DNA from: Actinomycetales bacterium
GTDB lineage: Bacteria > Actinomycetota > Actinomycetes > S36-B12
Assembly: GCA_018970025.1 (NCBI GenBank)
Contig: JAGWXF010000009.1
Location: forward strand, 24,709 to 88,708
Reading direction: 5' to 3'
Length of the DNA: 64,000 nt
The stretch's first letter is position 1; each line of letters begins with the position of its first letter. This document shows, in pieces, positions 43,811 through 55,246 of the stretch. The translations under genes were made by a program, and so were the position numbers. The notes below the pieces were generated by a model, which saw nothing but the letters and a program-made list of their open reading frames with translations, was not told where the DNA came from and did not search any database.

Positions 43811-46233
43811 CTATCACGAGCAATACCGGCGCCGAGGTCGCCAAGGCCGAGACCATCGCGGTCACCGTCGATGGCGTCGGGATCGAGGTACCCAAGGGCA
43901 CCCTGGCGATCCGGGCCGCCGAGCTCCTCGGCATCGAGATCCCCAGGTTCTGCGATCACCCGCTGCTGGACCCGGTGGCAGCCTGCCGGGCCTGCCTGAT
44001 CGAGGTCGAGGGCATGCCCAAGCCCCAGCCGGCCTGCGCCCAGGTGCTCAGCGACGGCATGCAGATCCGGACCCAGCAGTCATCCCCGGTAGCCCGGGAG
44101 GCCCAGGAGGGGGTGATGGAGTTCCTGCTCCTGAACCACCCGCTCGACTGCCCGGTCTGCGACAAGGGCGGGGAGTGCCCGCTGCAGAACCAGGCCATGC
44201 AGGTGGGCCGGCCCACCTCCCGCTTCGAGGAGGACAAGCGCACCTTCCCCAAGCCGATCAGCGTGAGCGCGCAGATCCTGCTCGATCGCGAGCGCTGCGT
44301 GTCCTGCGCCCGCTGCACCCGCTTCGCCGAGCAGATCGCCGGCGACCCCATGCTGGAGCTGCTCGAGCGGGGTGCCAAGCAGCAGGTCGGCACCGCTACT
44401 GATGAGCCCTTCGACTCGTACTTCTCCGGCAACACCGTGCAGATCTGCCCGGTCGGTGCCCTGACGAGTGCCGCCTACCGCTTCCGCTCCCGTCCCTTCG
44501 ACCTGGTCTCCGTCCCCACGACCTGCGAGCACTGCGCCTCAGGCTGCTCGCTGCGGACGGACTCCCGCCGCGGCACGATCACCCGGCGCCTGGCATGGGA
44601 GGACCCAGCCGTCAACGAGGACTGGAACTGCGACAAGGGTCGATTCGCCTTCACGTACATGGCCCAGGGCCGCATCACCACGCCGATGGTCCGCGAGGAC
44701 GGAGCCCTGCGTCCGGCGTCCTGGCCCGAGGCCATCGCTATCGCCGCACGCGGCCTGGCACAGGCCGGCAGCGGCGCAGGAGTGCTCGCCGGCGGTCGCC
44801 TCACCATGGAGGACGCCTACGGCTATGCCCGGTTCGCCCGCGCCGTCCTGGGCACCGACGACATCGACTTCCGCGCCCGCCAGTCGTCCGACGAGGAGGC
44901 GCAGTTCCTCGCGGCCCGGATCGCCGGCACGCCTGCGACGGTCACCTACGAGGCGCTGGAGCGCGCGCCGATCGTGCTGCTGGTCAGCCTGGAGCCCGAG
45001 GACGAGTCGCCGATCATCTTCCTGCGACTGCGCAAGGCCAGCCGCAGGCGCCCCGCGACGGTGGTCGCGATCTCCCCGGTACGCACGCGCGGGATGGACA
45101 AGATGGCGGCCACCTGGCTGCCGGCCGCGCCGGGTGCCGAGGCGGGCGTCCTCGACGAGATCATGTCCGGCGGAAGCTTGGCCGAGACGAGCATGGCCGA
45201 GCTGCGCGATCGACTGCAGGCGCCGGGCGCGGTGATCCTGGTCGGCGAGCGAGCCGCCGACGTACCCGGCCTGCTGTCCGCGGTGGCCCGCTTGGCCGAT
45301 GCGACCGGAGCCGGCCTTGCCTGGGTGCCGAGACGAGCCGGTGAGCGAGGGGCTCTTGATGCAGGTGCCCTGGCCGGCCTGCTGCCAGGCGGACGCCCGC
45401 TGACCGACGCCGACGCCCGGGATGCCGTCGCCCGCGCCTGGGGGATCGATGCGGGCAGCCTGCCGACGGCCGCCGGCCGTCACGGCACGCCCTTGCTCCA
45501 GGCAGCAAGCCGGGGCGAGGTCGCGGCCTTGCTCGTCGGCGGGATCGAGTTCGCCGACTTCCCGGATCCATCGCTGGCGCGGGCAGCGGTGACGGCCACT
45601 GCATTCGTCGTCAGCCTGGAGCAGCGCCATACCGAGGTCACCGAGCTGGCCGATGTCGTGCTGCCGGTTGCAGTGGTCGCGGAGAAGGCCGGCACCTTCC
45701 TGACCTGGGAGGGCCGCCCGCGGCCCTTCGGCCAGGTCCTCCGCGAGGACCTCGCGATGTCCGACGCCGGCGTGCTGTCGATGATCGCCGCGGAGCTCGG
45801 GCAGCCGAGCCCTGGCGACGTGCCGGCGCTTCGGCGCGAGCTCGGCAGCCTGGGCCCATGGTCCGGCGCGCGGGCCACGACCCCCGGCGTGCCGGCCCAG
45901 GCGATCACGGCCCGGGCGGGCATCACCCTGGCGAGCTGGCGCCTGCTGCTGGACTCCGGCGCGATGCAGGAGGGCGAGCCGCACCTGGCTGCCACGGCGC
46001 GGCCGACGGTGGCCCGGCTGAGCGAGGCGACGGCCAGCCACGCTGGCCTGGCACCGGCGGCCTTGGTGACGGTCTCCGGCCCGCGCGGGTCGGTCACGCT
46101 TCCGTGGGAGCCAGCCGAGATGGTCGATGACGTGGTCTGGCTGCCCCTGCGATCACCGGGCTGCGGAGTCTTCGCCGACCTCGGCCAGGTCGTCGGCGGC
46201 GAGGTTGCCATCACCCCGGGAGGTGCTGCATGA
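43807..46233 (+). CDS. nuoG: NADH-quinone oxidoreductase subunit G
   Basis: 808 residues. N-terminal 2Fe-2S ([20 protein letters not shown]), the His/Cys3 4Fe-4S ([17 protein letters not shown], with the His upstream) and another 4Fe-4S ([11 protein letters not shown]) are seen in the first 200 residues, then [13 protein letters not shown] of a further cluster and a molybdopterin-oxidoreductase-like body that no longer needs the cofactor. It relays electrons from NuoF to NuoI. Overlaps both neighbours by 4 bases. Confidence 0.95.
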   Translation: MTITSNTGAEVAKAETIAVTVDGVGIEVPKGTLAIRAAELLGIEIPRFCDHPLLDPVAACRACLIEVEGMPKPQPACAQVLSDGMQIRTQQSSPVAREAQEGVMEFLLLNHPLDCPVCDKGGECPLQNQAMQVGRPTSRFEEDKRTFPKPISVSAQILLDRERCVSCARCTRFAEQIAGDPMLELLERGAKQQVGTATDEPFDSYFSGNTVQICPVGALTSAAYRFRSRPFDLVSVPTTCEHCASGCSLRTDSRRGTITRRLAWEDPAVNEDWNCDKGRFAFTYMAQGRITTPMVREDGALRPASWPEAIAIAARGLAQAGSGAGVLAGGRLTMEDAYGYARFARAVLGTDDIDFRARQSSDEEAQFLAARIAGTPATVTYEALERAPIVLLVSLEPEDESPIIFLRLRKASRRRPATVVAISPVRTRGMDKMAATWLPAAPGAEAGVLDEIMSGGSLAETSMAELRDRLQAPGAVILVGERAADVPGLLSAVARLADATGAGLAWVPRRAGERGALDAGALAGLLPGGRPLTDADARDAVARAWGIDAGSLPTAAGRHGTPLLQAASRGEVAALLVGGIEFADFPDPSLARAAVTATAFVVSLEQRHTEVTELADVVLPVAVVAEKAGTFLTWEGRPRPFGQVLREDLAMSDAGVLSMIAAELGQPSPGDVPALRRELGSLGPWSGARATTPGVPAQAITARAGITLASWRLLLDSGAMQEGEPHLAATARPTVARLSEATASHAGLAPAALVTVSGPRGSVTLPWEPAEMVDDVVWLPLRSPGCGVFADLGQVVGGEVAITPGGAA

Positions 46234-47561
46234 CCGGCTCGCAGTTCGGCCTGTTCGGCGTCGATCCGTGGTGGCTGGTGCTGCTGAAGGTCGTCGTCAT
46301 CTTCGCCATGCTCGTGCTGCTCACGCTGTTCACCATCTGGTGGGAGCGCCGCGTGGTCTCGCGGATGCAGCATCGCATCGGCCCCAATCGCGTCGGGCCG
46401 TTCGGCCTGCTGCAGTCCTTGATGGACGGGTTCAAGCTCGCCCTCAAGGAGGAGATCATCCCCAAGGACGTCCACCTGGCCGTCTACTGGATCGCGCCGA
46501 TCATCTCGGCCACCTGCGCCTTCATCGCCTTCGCGGTCATCCCGTTCGGGCCGACGGTCTCCATCTTCGGGGTCCAGACGCCCCTGCAGCTCACCGACTT
46601 CCCCGTATCGGTGCTCTACGTGCTCGCCATCGCGTCCATCGGCATCTACGGGGTGGTGCTGGCCGGGTGGTCATCCGGCTCCACCTACCCGCTGCTCGGC
46701 GGCCTGCGGTCCAGCGCGCAGATGATCTCGTACGAGATCGCGATGGGCCTGTCCTTCGTGGCGGTGTTCCTGTACGCCGGCTCGATGTCGACGTCCGCGA
46801 TCGTGGCCGCGCAGCAGCCCATCTGGTATGCGGTCATCCTGCTGCCGAGCTTCCTGATCTACGCCACGGCGATGGTCGGCGAGACGAACCGCGCTCCCTT
46901 CGACCTGCCCGAGGCCGAGGGCGAGCTCGTCGGCGGATTCCACACCGAGTACTCCTCGCTGAAGTTCGCCCTGTTCTTCCTCGCCGAGTACATCAACATG
47001 GTGACGGTCTCGGCACTGGCGACGACCCTGTTCCTCGGGGGATGGATCGCGCCCTGGCCGCTGTCGCTGTGGGAGGGGGCCAATCAGGGCTGGTGGCCGA
47101 TCCTGTGGTGGCTGATCAAGGTGCAGATCTTCATCTTCGTGTTCATCTGGCTCCGGGGCACCCTGCCCAGGCTGCGCTACGACCAGTTCATGCGATTCGG
47201 CTGGAAGGTGCTCATCCCGGTCTCGATCGGCTGGATCCTGGTGGTGGCCGTGGCGCGGGTCTTCCGCGACCAGGTGACCTTGGACAACTCCCGGCTCCTG
47301 ATCGGCGGCGCTGCCGCCATCGTCCTGCTGCTCGGCGTGTCCTGGCTGGTGCAGTGGCGGATCGACCGGAAGGCCGAGGCGAGGCAGCGCCAGGAGGCCG
47401 AGCGGGCTGCCGCGACCTTCGACCCGATGGCCGGTGGCTTCCCCGTCCCGCCGATGCCAGGGCAGCAGGCGGCCCTGGGATCACGCCGAGCGTCATCCGG
47501 CAGCACGATCGTGCAGGAGCGAACTGATCCCCCACCAGCGCAGGAGGCCATCGATGGCTGA
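46230..47561 (+). CDS. nuoH: NADH-quinone oxidoreductase subunit H
   Basis: 443 residues, membrane subunit next to the quinone entrance. [19 protein letters not shown] near residue 32, [25 protein letters not shown] near residue 215 (split here into shorter motif [17 protein letters not shown]) and [12 protein letters not shown] near residue 310 identify it. The C-terminal 60 residues are a basic/Ala-rich tail. Its stop overlaps nuoI by 8 bases. Confidence 0.95.
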   Translation: MTGSQFGLFGVDPWWLVLLKVVVIFAMLVLLTLFTIWWERRVVSRMQHRIGPNRVGPFGLLQSLMDGFKLALKEEIIPKDVHLAVYWIAPIISATCAFIAFAVIPFGPTVSIFGVQTPLQLTDFPVSVLYVLAIASIGIYGVVLAGWSSGSTYPLLGGLRSSAQMISYEIAMGLSFVAVFLYAGSMSTSAIVAAQQPIWYAVILLPSFLIYATAMVGETNRAPFDLPEAEGELVGGFHTEYSSLKFALFFLAEYINMVTVSALATTLFLGGWIAPWPLSLWEGANQGWWPILWWLIKVQIFIFVFIWLRGTLPRLRYDQFMRFGWKVLIPVSIGWILVVAVARVFRDQVTLDNSRLLIGGAAAIVLLLGVSWLVQWRIDRKAEARQRQEAERAAATFDPMAGGFPVPPMPGQQAALGSRRASSGSTIVQERTDPPPAQEAIDG

Positions 47562-48114
47562 CCTTCCCCAGCCCGTGCGCGGGTTCGGGGTCACCTTCCG
47601 GACGATGTTCAAGCGGGTCGTCACGGAGCAGTACCCCGAGGACAAGGACAAGTACCCGCCCAAGCCGCGCTTCCATGGCCGCCATCAGCTGAACCGCTGG
47701 CCGGATGGCCTGGAGAAGTGCGTCGGCTGCGAGCTGTGCGCGTGGGCCTGCCCGGCCGACGCGATCTTCGTCGAGGGCGCCGACAACACCGACGAGGCCA
47801 GGTTCTCGCCCGGCGAGCGCTACGGCCGGGTCTACCAGATCAACTACCTGCGCTGCATCTTCTGCGGGCTGTGCATCGAGGCATGCCCGACCCGTGCCCT
47901 GACGATGACCAACGAGTTCGAGCTCGCTGACGCCAGCAGGGCCGACCTCATCTACGAGAAGCAGGATCTCCTGGCACCGGTCCTCCCCGGCATGCTCGCC
48001 CCGCCCCATCCGATGGCCCCCGGCACCACCGAGCGCGACTACTACGCGAACCGGATCAAGGGTGCGGTGCCGGATCAGGCGGCTGGCAGCCCAGCAGGGC
48101 AGGAGGGGTCATGA
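47554..48114 (+). CDS. nuoI: NADH-quinone oxidoreductase subunit I
   Basis: 186 residues from ATG 47554. Two 4Fe-4S motifs, [12 protein letters not shown] and [12 protein letters not shown], are 40 residues apart (clusters N6a and N6b). [19 protein letters not shown] is the N-terminal amphipathic helix typical of NuoI. It links NuoG to NuoB. The reading start lies inside the end of nuoH, followed by a 4-base overlap with nuoJ. Confidence 0.95.
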   Translation: MADLPQPVRGFGVTFRTMFKRVVTEQYPEDKDKYPPKPRFHGRHQLNRWPDGLEKCVGCELCAWACPADAIFVEGADNTDEARFSPGERYGRVYQINYLRCIFCGLCIEACPTRALTMTNEFELADASRADLIYEKQDLLAPVLPGMLAPPHPMAPGTTERDYYANRIKGAVPDQAAGSPAGQEGS

Positions 48115-48887
48115 GCGAGGGGATCAACCTCGGCGAAACGATCGTCTTCTGGGTCTGCGCCGGCCTGGCGACCCTCGGCGCCCTGGGCCTGGTGCTCTCG
48201 CGCAAGGCGGTGCACAGCGCGCTGTGGATGGCCCTGACGATGATCAACCTTGCCATCCTCTACGTGGCCAATTCGGCGCCCTTCCTGGGCATGGTGCAGG
48301 TGATCGTCTACACCGGCGCGGTGATGATGCTGTTCCTGTTCGTGCTCATGGTCGTCGGCGTCGATGCCTCCGACTCCCTGATCGAGACGATCAAGGGGCA
48401 GCGCGCGGCCGGCGTCCTGCTGGGCCTGGCCCTGGGCGTGCTGATGGTGTGGGGCATCGGCAGCGCCCTGGCCGGTGTGGCCCCCGCTGGCCTGGAGCGT
48501 GCCAACGAGATCGACGGGGGCAACGTCCAGGGCATCGCGCGGATGATCTTCACCGACTACCTGGTGGCCTTCGAGGCGACCTCGGCCCTGCTCATCACGG
48601 CAGCGATGGGCGCGATGGTGCTCGCCCACCGCGAGCGCTGGGCGGCCCGACCGACCCAGGAGCAACTGTCGAAGGCGCGCTTCCTGTCCGGTGAGCATCC
48701 GGGCAACAAGCCCAGCCCGGGCATCTACGCGCGGCACAACGCGGTCGACACCCCAGCACTGCTGCCGGACGGCACTCCAAGCGAGCTCAGCGTGCCGAGG
48801 CCGCTGCGGGCGCGGGGCGACGTGCGACCAGTCGACCATGCCGACATGACCGAGATCGCCGAGATCGAGGAGGTGGACGCCACGTGA
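48111..48887 (+). CDS. nuoJ: NADH-quinone oxidoreductase subunit J
   Basis: 258 residues. Five membrane helices with [22 protein letters not shown] near residue 50 (read as two shorter motifs [20 protein letters not shown] and [11 protein letters not shown]) identify NuoJ. The C-terminal 90 residues (after VLAHRERW) form a cytoplasmic tail rich in charged and Pro residues, longer than in Escherichia coli. It overlaps nuoI and nuoK by 4 bases. Confidence 0.94.
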   Translation: MSEGINLGETIVFWVCAGLATLGALGLVLSRKAVHSALWMALTMINLAILYVANSAPFLGMVQVIVYTGAVMMLFLFVLMVVGVDASDSLIETIKGQRAAGVLLGLALGVLMVWGIGSALAGVAPAGLERANEIDGGNVQGIARMIFTDYLVAFEATSALLITAAMGAMVLAHRERWAARPTQEQLSKARFLSGEHPGNKPSPGIYARHNAVDTPALLPDGTPSELSVPRPLRARGDVRPVDHADMTEIAEIEEVDAT

Positions 48888-49183
48888 ATCCAGCCAACTA
48901 CATCGTCCTGTCCGCCGTCCTGTTCAGCATCGGAGCCATCGGCGTGCTCGTGCGCCGAAACGCCATCGTGGTGTTCATGTGCGTGGAGCTCATGCTCAAT
49001 GCGGCCAACCTGGCGTTCGTGGCATTCGCTCGGATGAACGGCAACCTCGACGGCCAGGTGGTCGCCTTCTTCGTGATGGTGGTCGCCGCAGCAGAGGTGG
49101 TCGTCGGCCTGGCCATCATCGTGCAGATCTTCCGAACGAGGCGCTCGGCATCGATCGATGAGCCGAACCTGCTGAAGTACTAG
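48884..49183 (+). CDS. nuoK: NADH-quinone oxidoreductase subunit K
   Basis: 99 residues from GTG 48884. Three helices with conserved acidic residues ([35 protein letters not shown]) match NuoK, which takes part in proton movement. nuoL follows after 13 bases. Confidence 0.95.
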   Translation: MNPANYIVLSAVLFSIGAIGVLVRRNAIVVFMCVELMLNAANLAFVAFARMNGNLDGQVVAFFVMVVAAAEVVVGLAIIVQIFRTRRSASIDEPNLLKY

Positions 49184-49196
49184 GACAAGGACGAAC

Positions 49197-51092
49197 GTGG
49201 AACAGATCATGCCGGCTACCGGCGCGTTCTCGCTGATCTGGGTGCTCATCGCGCTCCCGTTGGCGGGTGCGGCGGTCCTGCTCCTGGGCGGCAGGATGAC
49301 GAACAAGTGGGGCCCGTACCTCGGCGTGCTGACGGTTGTCGGATCCGCCGCCCTGGGTGTCGTCATGCTCCTGCAGATGATGGGCCTGCCCGCGGAGGAC
49401 CGATCCATCCAGCAGGTCGCCTATCGCTGGGTCTTCGCCGACGGCCTGAGCGTCGACATGGCATTCCGCCTGGACCAGCTCTCCATGGTCTTCGTCCTGC
49501 TCATCACGATCGTCGGCTCGCTGATCCATGTCTACTCGCTCGGCTACATGGAGCACGACCCGGACCGGCGCAAGTTCTTCGGCTACCTCAACCTCTTCGT
49601 TGCCGCGATGCTCCTGCTGGTGCTGGCCAACAACTACCTGCTGCTGTACGTGGGCTGGGAGGGAGTCGGCCTGGCCAGCTACCTGCTCATCGGGTTCTGG
49701 CAGGTCAAGCCCAGTGCGGCTGCCGCGGCGAAGAAGGCCTTCATCATCAACCGGGTCGGCGATGTCGGCCTGGGCCTGGCGATCATGGTCATGTTCGTGA
49801 CCTTCGGCTCGGTGACCTTCGCCGATGTGTTCGGCCAGGCCAGTGCCGCGAGCGAGGGCACCCTCACCGCCATTGGCCTGCTGCTGCTGCTGGCCGCCTG
49901 CGGCAAGAGCGCGCAGTTCCCGCTGCAGGCCTGGCTGCTCGATGCCATGGAGGGCCCGACCCCGGTCTCAGCGCTGATTCACGCGGCGACGATGGTCACC
50001 GCGGGCGTGTACCTCATCGTGCGCAGCAATGCGATCTTCGACCGTGCCGTGTGGGCGGCGACCGCCGTCGTCGTGGTCGGCCTCATCACGGTCTTCATGG
50101 GCGCGATCATCGGCTCGGCGAAGGACGACATCAAGAAGTCGCTGGCCGGCTCCACGATGAGCCAGATCGGCTACATGATCACCGCAGCGGGGCTCGGCCC
50201 GATCGGATACGTCTTCGCGATCTTCCACCTGCTCACCCATGGCGTGTTCAAGGCCGGGCTCTTCCTCGGCGCCGGGTCGGTCATGCACGGGATGAACGAC
50301 GGGGTCAACATGCGCCGCTACGGCGCACTGCGCAAGGTCATGGTCATCACCACGATCACGTTCTTCATCGGCTACCTCGCGATCATCGGCATCCCGCCAT
50401 TCGCCGGCTTCTGGTCCAAGGACGAGATCATCCACGCGGCGTTCGAGAAGGGCCCGGTCATCGGCGCCCTGCTCATCCTCGGTGCCGGGATCACCGGCTT
50501 CTACATGTCGCGCATGGTCGCGATGACCTTCTTCGGCAAGGCCAGGTGGGAGGACGATGTCCACCCCCATGAGTCCAAGGCCGTGATGACCATCCCGCTG
50601 ATCATCCTGGCCATCGGGTCCACCGTCCTGGGCATGGCCCTGCTGTTCTGGGGTCATATCGAGGAGTGGCTCGAGCCGGTCACCGGGATCGCGACCGCGC
50701 CATCGCCGCTGTCGACGGCCGCGACGATCGGCATCTCGCTGGCCTTCGTGATCGTCGGTGCCAGCATCGGCTGGATCATGTACCTGCGGCGGGAGGTGCC
50801 CATCACCGCACCCCGCGGCTCGCTGCTCACCCGCGCGGCCCGGCGCGACCTGTACGGCGATGACGTGAATGAGGTTCTCGTGGTCCGGCCGTCCTACTGG
50901 CTGTCCCGGGTACTGGTCTGGTTCGACCGAGCGTGGGTCGATGGCTTCGTCAACGGCATTGCCGCCTTCGTCGGAGGGTTCTCCGGCCGGCTGCGGCGCT
51001 ATCAATCCGGGTTCGCCCGCTCGTATGCCCTGTCGATGGTGGGTGGCGCCGTCCTGGTCGTCCTCGCTCTGCTCCTGGTGAGGCTCTCGTGA
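49197..51092 (+). CDS. nuoL: NADH-quinone oxidoreductase subunit L
   Basis: 631 residues from GTG 49197, about 15-16 helices, antiporter-like proton pump. Motifs: [18 protein letters not shown] near residue 145, [20 protein letters not shown] near residue 245 and the Lys/His-containing SQIGYMI helix near residue 325. The C-terminal long amphipathic helix extends over the other pump subunits. It overlaps nuoM by 4 bases. Confidence 0.95.
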   Translation: MEQIMPATGAFSLIWVLIALPLAGAAVLLLGGRMTNKWGPYLGVLTVVGSAALGVVMLLQMMGLPAEDRSIQQVAYRWVFADGLSVDMAFRLDQLSMVFVLLITIVGSLIHVYSLGYMEHDPDRRKFFGYLNLFVAAMLLLVLANNYLLLYVGWEGVGLASYLLIGFWQVKPSAAAAAKKAFIINRVGDVGLGLAIMVMFVTFGSVTFADVFGQASAASEGTLTAIGLLLLLAACGKSAQFPLQAWLLDAMEGPTPVSALIHAATMVTAGVYLIVRSNAIFDRAVWAATAVVVVGLITVFMGAIIGSAKDDIKKSLAGSTMSQIGYMITAAGLGPIGYVFAIFHLLTHGVFKAGLFLGAGSVMHGMNDGVNMRRYGALRKVMVITTITFFIGYLAIIGIPPFAGFWSKDEIIHAAFEKGPVIGALLILGAGITGFYMSRMVAMTFFGKARWEDDVHPHESKAVMTIPLIILAIGSTVLGMALLFWGHIEEWLEPVTGIATAPSPLSTAATIGISLAFVIVGASIGWIMYLRREVPITAPRGSLLTRAARRDLYGDDVNEVLVVRPSYWLSRVLVWFDRAWVDGFVNGIAAFVGGFSGRLRRYQSGFARSYALSMVGGAVLVVLALLLVRLS

Positions 51093-52648
51093 ACACAGTC
51101 CCCTGGCTGACGATCCTCGGCGCGGTGCCGCTGGTCGGCAGTGCCGTGGTTGCGCTGCTCCCGAAGGGCCGCGACCTGATCGCCAAGCAAGTGGCCCTGG
51201 TCTTCTCGCTGGCCACCCTGGCGCTGACGATCGTCGTCGCCCTGCAGTTCGACGGCGGATCCTCCCAGCCGTTCCAGTTCATCGAGTCGGTGCCCTGGAT
51301 CCCGGCGTTCGGCATCTCCTACGGCCTGGGGGTCGATGGCATCGGCCTGGTCCTCATCGCCCTTGCGGCAACGCTCGTCCCGGTCGTCATCCTCGCTGGA
51401 TGGCGCGATGTCGAGGACACCCCCGATGCGCGGGGCAGCGTGAAGGGCTACTTCGCCCTCATCCTGGCCCTGGAGACGACCATGATCGGCGTCTTCGCAG
51501 CCACGGACGTGTTCCTGTTCTATGTCTTCTTCGAGGTCATGCTCGTCCCGACGTACTTCCTGATCGGCCGCTATGGAGGCCCGCAGCGCTCCTACGCGGC
51601 GGTGAAGTTCCTGCTCTACAGCCTGCTCGGCGGCCTGTTCATGCTGGCCGCGATGATCGGCCTGTACGTCGTGTCCGCGCAAGGCGGACAGGGCACCTTC
51701 AACTGGTTCGACCTCGCCGGGATGGACATCGACCCGACCACGCAGAAGATGCTGTTCCTGGGCTTCTTCTTCGCCTTCGCCATCAAGGCTCCGCTGTGGC
51801 CCTTCCACACCTGGCTGCCCGATGCCGCTGGCGCGGCGAAGCCGGGCACTGCCGTGCTGCTGATCGGCGTGCTCGACAAGGTCGGCACCTTCGGCATGAT
51901 CCGGTACTGCCTGCCGATCTTCCCGGCGGCCAGCGAGTTCTACGCCCCGGTGATCATCGCGCTGGCGCTGGTCGGGCTGTTCTACGGAGCCTTCGTGGCA
52001 CTGGGCCAGGGCGACATGAAGCGCCTGTTCGCCTATTCGTCCATGTCGCACTTCGGCCTCATCGTGCTCGGCATCTTCGTGTTCACCACGATCGGCCAGA
52101 GCGGATCGGTCGTCTACATGGTCGCCCACGGCCTGTCGACCGCCGCCCTGTTCCTGGCGGCTGGCTTCCTGATGCAGCGCAATCGCGGGTCAAGCCTGAT
52201 CGCCGACTACTCGGGCGTCAACAAGGCGGCCCCGGTCCTTGCTGGATTCTTCCTGTTCGGGGCCCTGGCCACCCTGGCCTTGCCCGGCCTGGTCTCCTTC
52301 ATCGGGGAATTCATGGTGCTCCTGGGCTCCTTCCAGCGCTTCCTGTGGGTCGGTGCGATTGCGACCCTGGGGATCGTGATCACGGCGGCCTACGCCCTGC
52401 GCCTGTACCAGCGGACGATGACCGGCCCAGTCGGCCCCGGCCTGGAGGGCATCGGCGACCTCAGGGGACGGGAGATCACCGCGCTGATGCCGGTCGTGGC
52501 CCTGACGATCCTGCTCGGCCTGTACCCCGCTCCGGTGCTCAACGTCGTGAATCCGGCGATCGACAACGTCATGTCCAGCATCGGCGCCACCGATCCGGCC
52601 CCCGTGCTCGGTAGTACCGGCACTTCGAGCGAAGGGACCGAGCAGTGA
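51089..52648 (+). CDS. nuoM: NADH-quinone oxidoreductase subunit M
   Basis: 519 residues from GTG 51089. Antiporter-like fold with [18 protein letters not shown] near residue 145, [22 protein letters not shown] near residue 235 (Lys/Glu pump residues) and [13 protein letters not shown] near residue 315. The stop overlaps nuoN (GTGA). Confidence 0.95.
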   Translation: MNTVPWLTILGAVPLVGSAVVALLPKGRDLIAKQVALVFSLATLALTIVVALQFDGGSSQPFQFIESVPWIPAFGISYGLGVDGIGLVLIALAATLVPVVILAGWRDVEDTPDARGSVKGYFALILALETTMIGVFAATDVFLFYVFFEVMLVPTYFLIGRYGGPQRSYAAVKFLLYSLLGGLFMLAAMIGLYVVSAQGGQGTFNWFDLAGMDIDPTTQKMLFLGFFFAFAIKAPLWPFHTWLPDAAGAAKPGTAVLLIGVLDKVGTFGMIRYCLPIFPAASEFYAPVIIALALVGLFYGAFVALGQGDMKRLFAYSSMSHFGLIVLGIFVFTTIGQSGSVVYMVAHGLSTAALFLAAGFLMQRNRGSSLIADYSGVNKAAPVLAGFFLFGALATLALPGLVSFIGEFMVLLGSFQRFLWVGAIATLGIVITAAYALRLYQRTMTGPVGPGLEGIGDLRGREITALMPVVALTILLGLYPAPVLNVVNPAIDNVMSSIGATDPAPVLGSTGTSSEGTEQ

Positions 52649-54216
52649 GCGCCCCCGCGTTCGGCATGCACCTAGCGGACGTCGTTCCGTTCAACCTGCC
52701 TTCCATCGACTATCGGTTGATCGCGCCCATTCTCATCCTGATGGGAGCCGGCCTGCTGTCGGTACTGGTCGAGGCCTTCATCCCGCGTCGCGGTCGGCGA
52801 CCGGTCCAGCTCATCGTGGTGTTCGTCGCGCTGCTGGCGGCCTTCGCGATGGTGCTGGCCGCCGCCGGCAGCCGGGCCGTCACCGCCGAGGGCTCGATCG
52901 CCATCGACGGCCCGGGCCTGCTGCTGCAGGGCACCTTGCTCCTGGTCGCGCTGCTGGCGGCCATGCTGATGGCCGAGCGGATGGTGGATCCCAGCGGCGA
53001 TGCCTTCGCTCCGCGGGCCTCCACGCTGCCGGGCTCGGAGGATGAGCGCCAGTTCACCCAGCGCGGCTACCTGCAGACCGAGATCTGGCCGCTGTTCTGC
53101 TTCTCGGTGAGCGGCATGCTGCTGTTCGTGGTCTCCAACGACCTGCTCATCATGTTCGTCGCGCTGGAGATCATGTCGCTGCCCCTGTATCTCCTGGCTG
53201 GCATGGCGCGTCGGCGCCGCCTGCTGTCGCAGGAGGCCGCCATGAAGTACTTCCTGCTCGGTGCGCTCTCATCGGCCTTCTTCCTGTATGGATCCGCGCT
53301 GCTCTACGGGTTCAGCGGCTCGATCGACCTGCCGGTGATCGCTGACCAGATCACGGCCAAGCCCTCGCAGTCCTGGCTGCTGATGATCGGGGCTGCCTTC
53401 GTCCTGATCGGTCTGCTGTTCAAGGTCGGGGCGGTGCCCTTCCACCAGTGGGTCCCGGATGTCTACCAGGGCTCGCCGACCCCGGTCACCGGCTTCATGG
53501 CCGCGACGGTGAAGATCGCAGCGTTCGGGGCCCTGCTGCGGGTGCTGTACGTCGCCCTGGGCGGGCTGCAATGGGACTGGGCCCCGATGCTGTGGATCAT
53601 CGCGATCCTGACGATGGTCGTGGGATCGGTGATCGCCATCACCCAGACCGACATCAAGCGAATGCTCGCCTACTCGTCCATTGCCCAGGCAGGGTTCATC
53701 CTCGTCGGGGTGGTCGCCGCGACCCGGGAGGGCCTGGCCAGCGCGCTGTTCTACCTGATCGCCTACGCCTTCACCACGATCGGCGCCTTCGCGGTGATCG
53801 CCATGGCGCGCGACTCCTCCGGGGAGGCCACCCACCTGTCCCGGTGGGCCGGCCTGGGCCGCAAGTCGCCGATCGTCGCAACCGCCTTCACGATCTTCAT
53901 GCTTGCCCTGGCGGGTATCCCGCTGACGAGCGGCTTCATCGCCAAGTTCAGTGTCTTCACCGCGGCGATCGCGGCGGGTGACACCTGGCTGGTCATCGTC
54001 GCCGTCCTGGCCTCGCTGGTCGCCGCGTTCTTCTACCTGCGGGTCGTGGTGTTGATGTTCTTCGCCGAGCCGGGCCCGGAGACCGCCACCGTCGCGGTGC
54101 CCTCGGTCTTCACGACGGTAGCCCTGGCGGCGGGCGCCACGGTGACCGTGGTGCTTGGCGTCGTCCCCCAGCCCGTGCTGGAGATGGTCGCGAATGCCGA
54201 TGTCTTCATCCGGTAG
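52645..54216 (+). CDS. nuoN: NADH-quinone oxidoreductase subunit N
   Basis: 523 residues from GTG 52645. Third antiporter-like subunit with VALEIMSLPLYLLAGMARR near residue 175, VPFHQWVPDVYQGSPTPVTGF near residue 265 and YSSIAQAGFILVG near residue 345. It ends the 14-gene nuo operon, 12 bases before the polyprenyl synthase start. Confidence 0.95.
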   Translation: MSAPAFGMHLADVVPFNLPSIDYRLIAPILILMGAGLLSVLVEAFIPRRGRRPVQLIVVFVALLAAFAMVLAAAGSRAVTAEGSIAIDGPGLLLQGTLLLVALLAAMLMAERMVDPSGDAFAPRASTLPGSEDERQFTQRGYLQTEIWPLFCFSVSGMLLFVVSNDLLIMFVALEIMSLPLYLLAGMARRRRLLSQEAAMKYFLLGALSSAFFLYGSALLYGFSGSIDLPVIADQITAKPSQSWLLMIGAAFVLIGLLFKVGAVPFHQWVPDVYQGSPTPVTGFMAATVKIAAFGALLRVLYVALGGLQWDWAPMLWIIAILTMVVGSVIAITQTDIKRMLAYSSIAQAGFILVGVVAATREGLASALFYLIAYAFTTIGAFAVIAMARDSSGEATHLSRWAGLGRKSPIVATAFTIFMLALAGIPLTSGFIAKFSVFTAAIAAGDTWLVIVAVLASLVAAFFYLRVVVLMFFAEPGPETATVAVPSVFTTVALAAGATVTVVLGVVPQPVLEMVANADVFIR

Positions 54217-54222
54217 TACCGT
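54217..54222 (+). promoter_or_regulatory. -10 box for leaderless polyprenyl synthase transcript
   Basis: TACCGT, starting right after the nuoN stop, then 6 bases, then ATG 54229. The gene can thus be expressed apart from nuo. Confidence 0.5.
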
Positions 54223-54228
54223 GCTGGC

Positions 54229-55224
54229 ATGAGCCCGCAACCGCTGGATCTGCTTACGCCTGATCCTGCGCTTGAGGCTGCCCTGACCGCTGGCCTGGCC
54301 CAGGTGGAGGATGCCCTCCATCGGGCGGTCCAGAGCGATTACCCCTTCGTAACCGAGGCCTCCACCCATCTGGTCGATGCCGGCGGCAAGCGCTTCCGGC
54401 CGTTGCTGGTGCTGCTCGCGAGCCAGTTCGGCGAGCCCGGCCGCCGCGAGGTCATCGATGCCGCGGTGGTCGTGGAGCTGACCCACCTGGCAACCCTGTA
54501 TCACGACGACGTGATGGACGAGGCGACCTTGCGCCGCGGCGCTGCCTCGGCGAATGCCCGCTGGGACAACACGGTCGCCATCCTCACCGGGGACTTCCTG
54601 TTCGCCCGGGCCTCGGACATCCTGGCCGACCTGGGCCCGGAGGCGGTGCGCATCCAGGCGCGCACCTTCGAGCGCCTGTGCACCGGGCAGATCCGCGAGA
54701 CGGTCGGCCCGGAGCAGGGGATGGATCCGGTCAAGCACCACCTGCAGGTCCTCAGCGACAAGACCGGCTCCCTCATCGCCACGTCCGGTCGATTCGGCGC
54801 GATGATGTCAGGTGCCGAGCCGGCGACGATCGAGATCATGTCGAACTTCGGCGAGGCGATCGGGGTCGCCTTCCAGCTGGCCGACGACCTCGTCGACATC
54901 ACCTCGGAGTCCATGCAGTCGGGCAAGACCCCGGGAACCGACCTCCGCGAGGGCGTACCCACCCTGGCAGGGCTCATCGCCCTCACCAGCCCGGCATCCC
55001 AGGATGCCCGGCTGCGCGACCTGCTCGGCCGGCCGCTGCCGCTGGACGCCGAGCACGCCGAGGCACTGGACCTGCTGCGGGCGCATCCTGCCGTCGAGGA
55101 GGCCCGGGCTGAGGCCCGGCGATGGGCGGCGGACGCACGCCAGCAACTCGCGGGGCTGCCCGATGTGCCCGCTCGCGCTGCCCTGGAGCTGCTCTGCGAC
55201 TACGCGGTGACCCGAACCGGCTGA
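54229..55224 (+). CDS. Polyprenyl diphosphate synthase
   Basis: 331 residues, trans-isoprenyl diphosphate synthase. The first aspartate motif is YHDDVMDEATLRRG near residue 87 and the second QLADDLVDITSE near residue 220; GGKRFRPLLVLLASQFG is the IPP-binding region. Long-chain (C30-C45) enzymes have this layout. The position between complex I and the menaquinone genes suggests that it makes the menaquinone tail, attached by MenA. Chain length cannot be read reliably. The stop is 23 bases from a convergent SDR gene. Confidence 0.92.
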   Translation: MSPQPLDLLTPDPALEAALTAGLAQVEDALHRAVQSDYPFVTEASTHLVDAGGKRFRPLLVLLASQFGEPGRREVIDAAVVVELTHLATLYHDDVMDEATLRRGAASANARWDNTVAILTGDFLFARASDILADLGPEAVRIQARTFERLCTGQIRETVGPEQGMDPVKHHLQVLSDKTGSLIATSGRFGAMMSGAEPATIEIMSNFGEAIGVAFQLADDLVDITSESMQSGKTPGTDLREGVPTLAGLIALTSPASQDARLRDLLGRPLPLDAEHAEALDLLRAHPAVEEARAEARRWAADARQQLAGLPDVPARAALELLCDYAVTRTG

Positions 55225-55246
55225 GCCGGCCTGCGGCACGACCGAC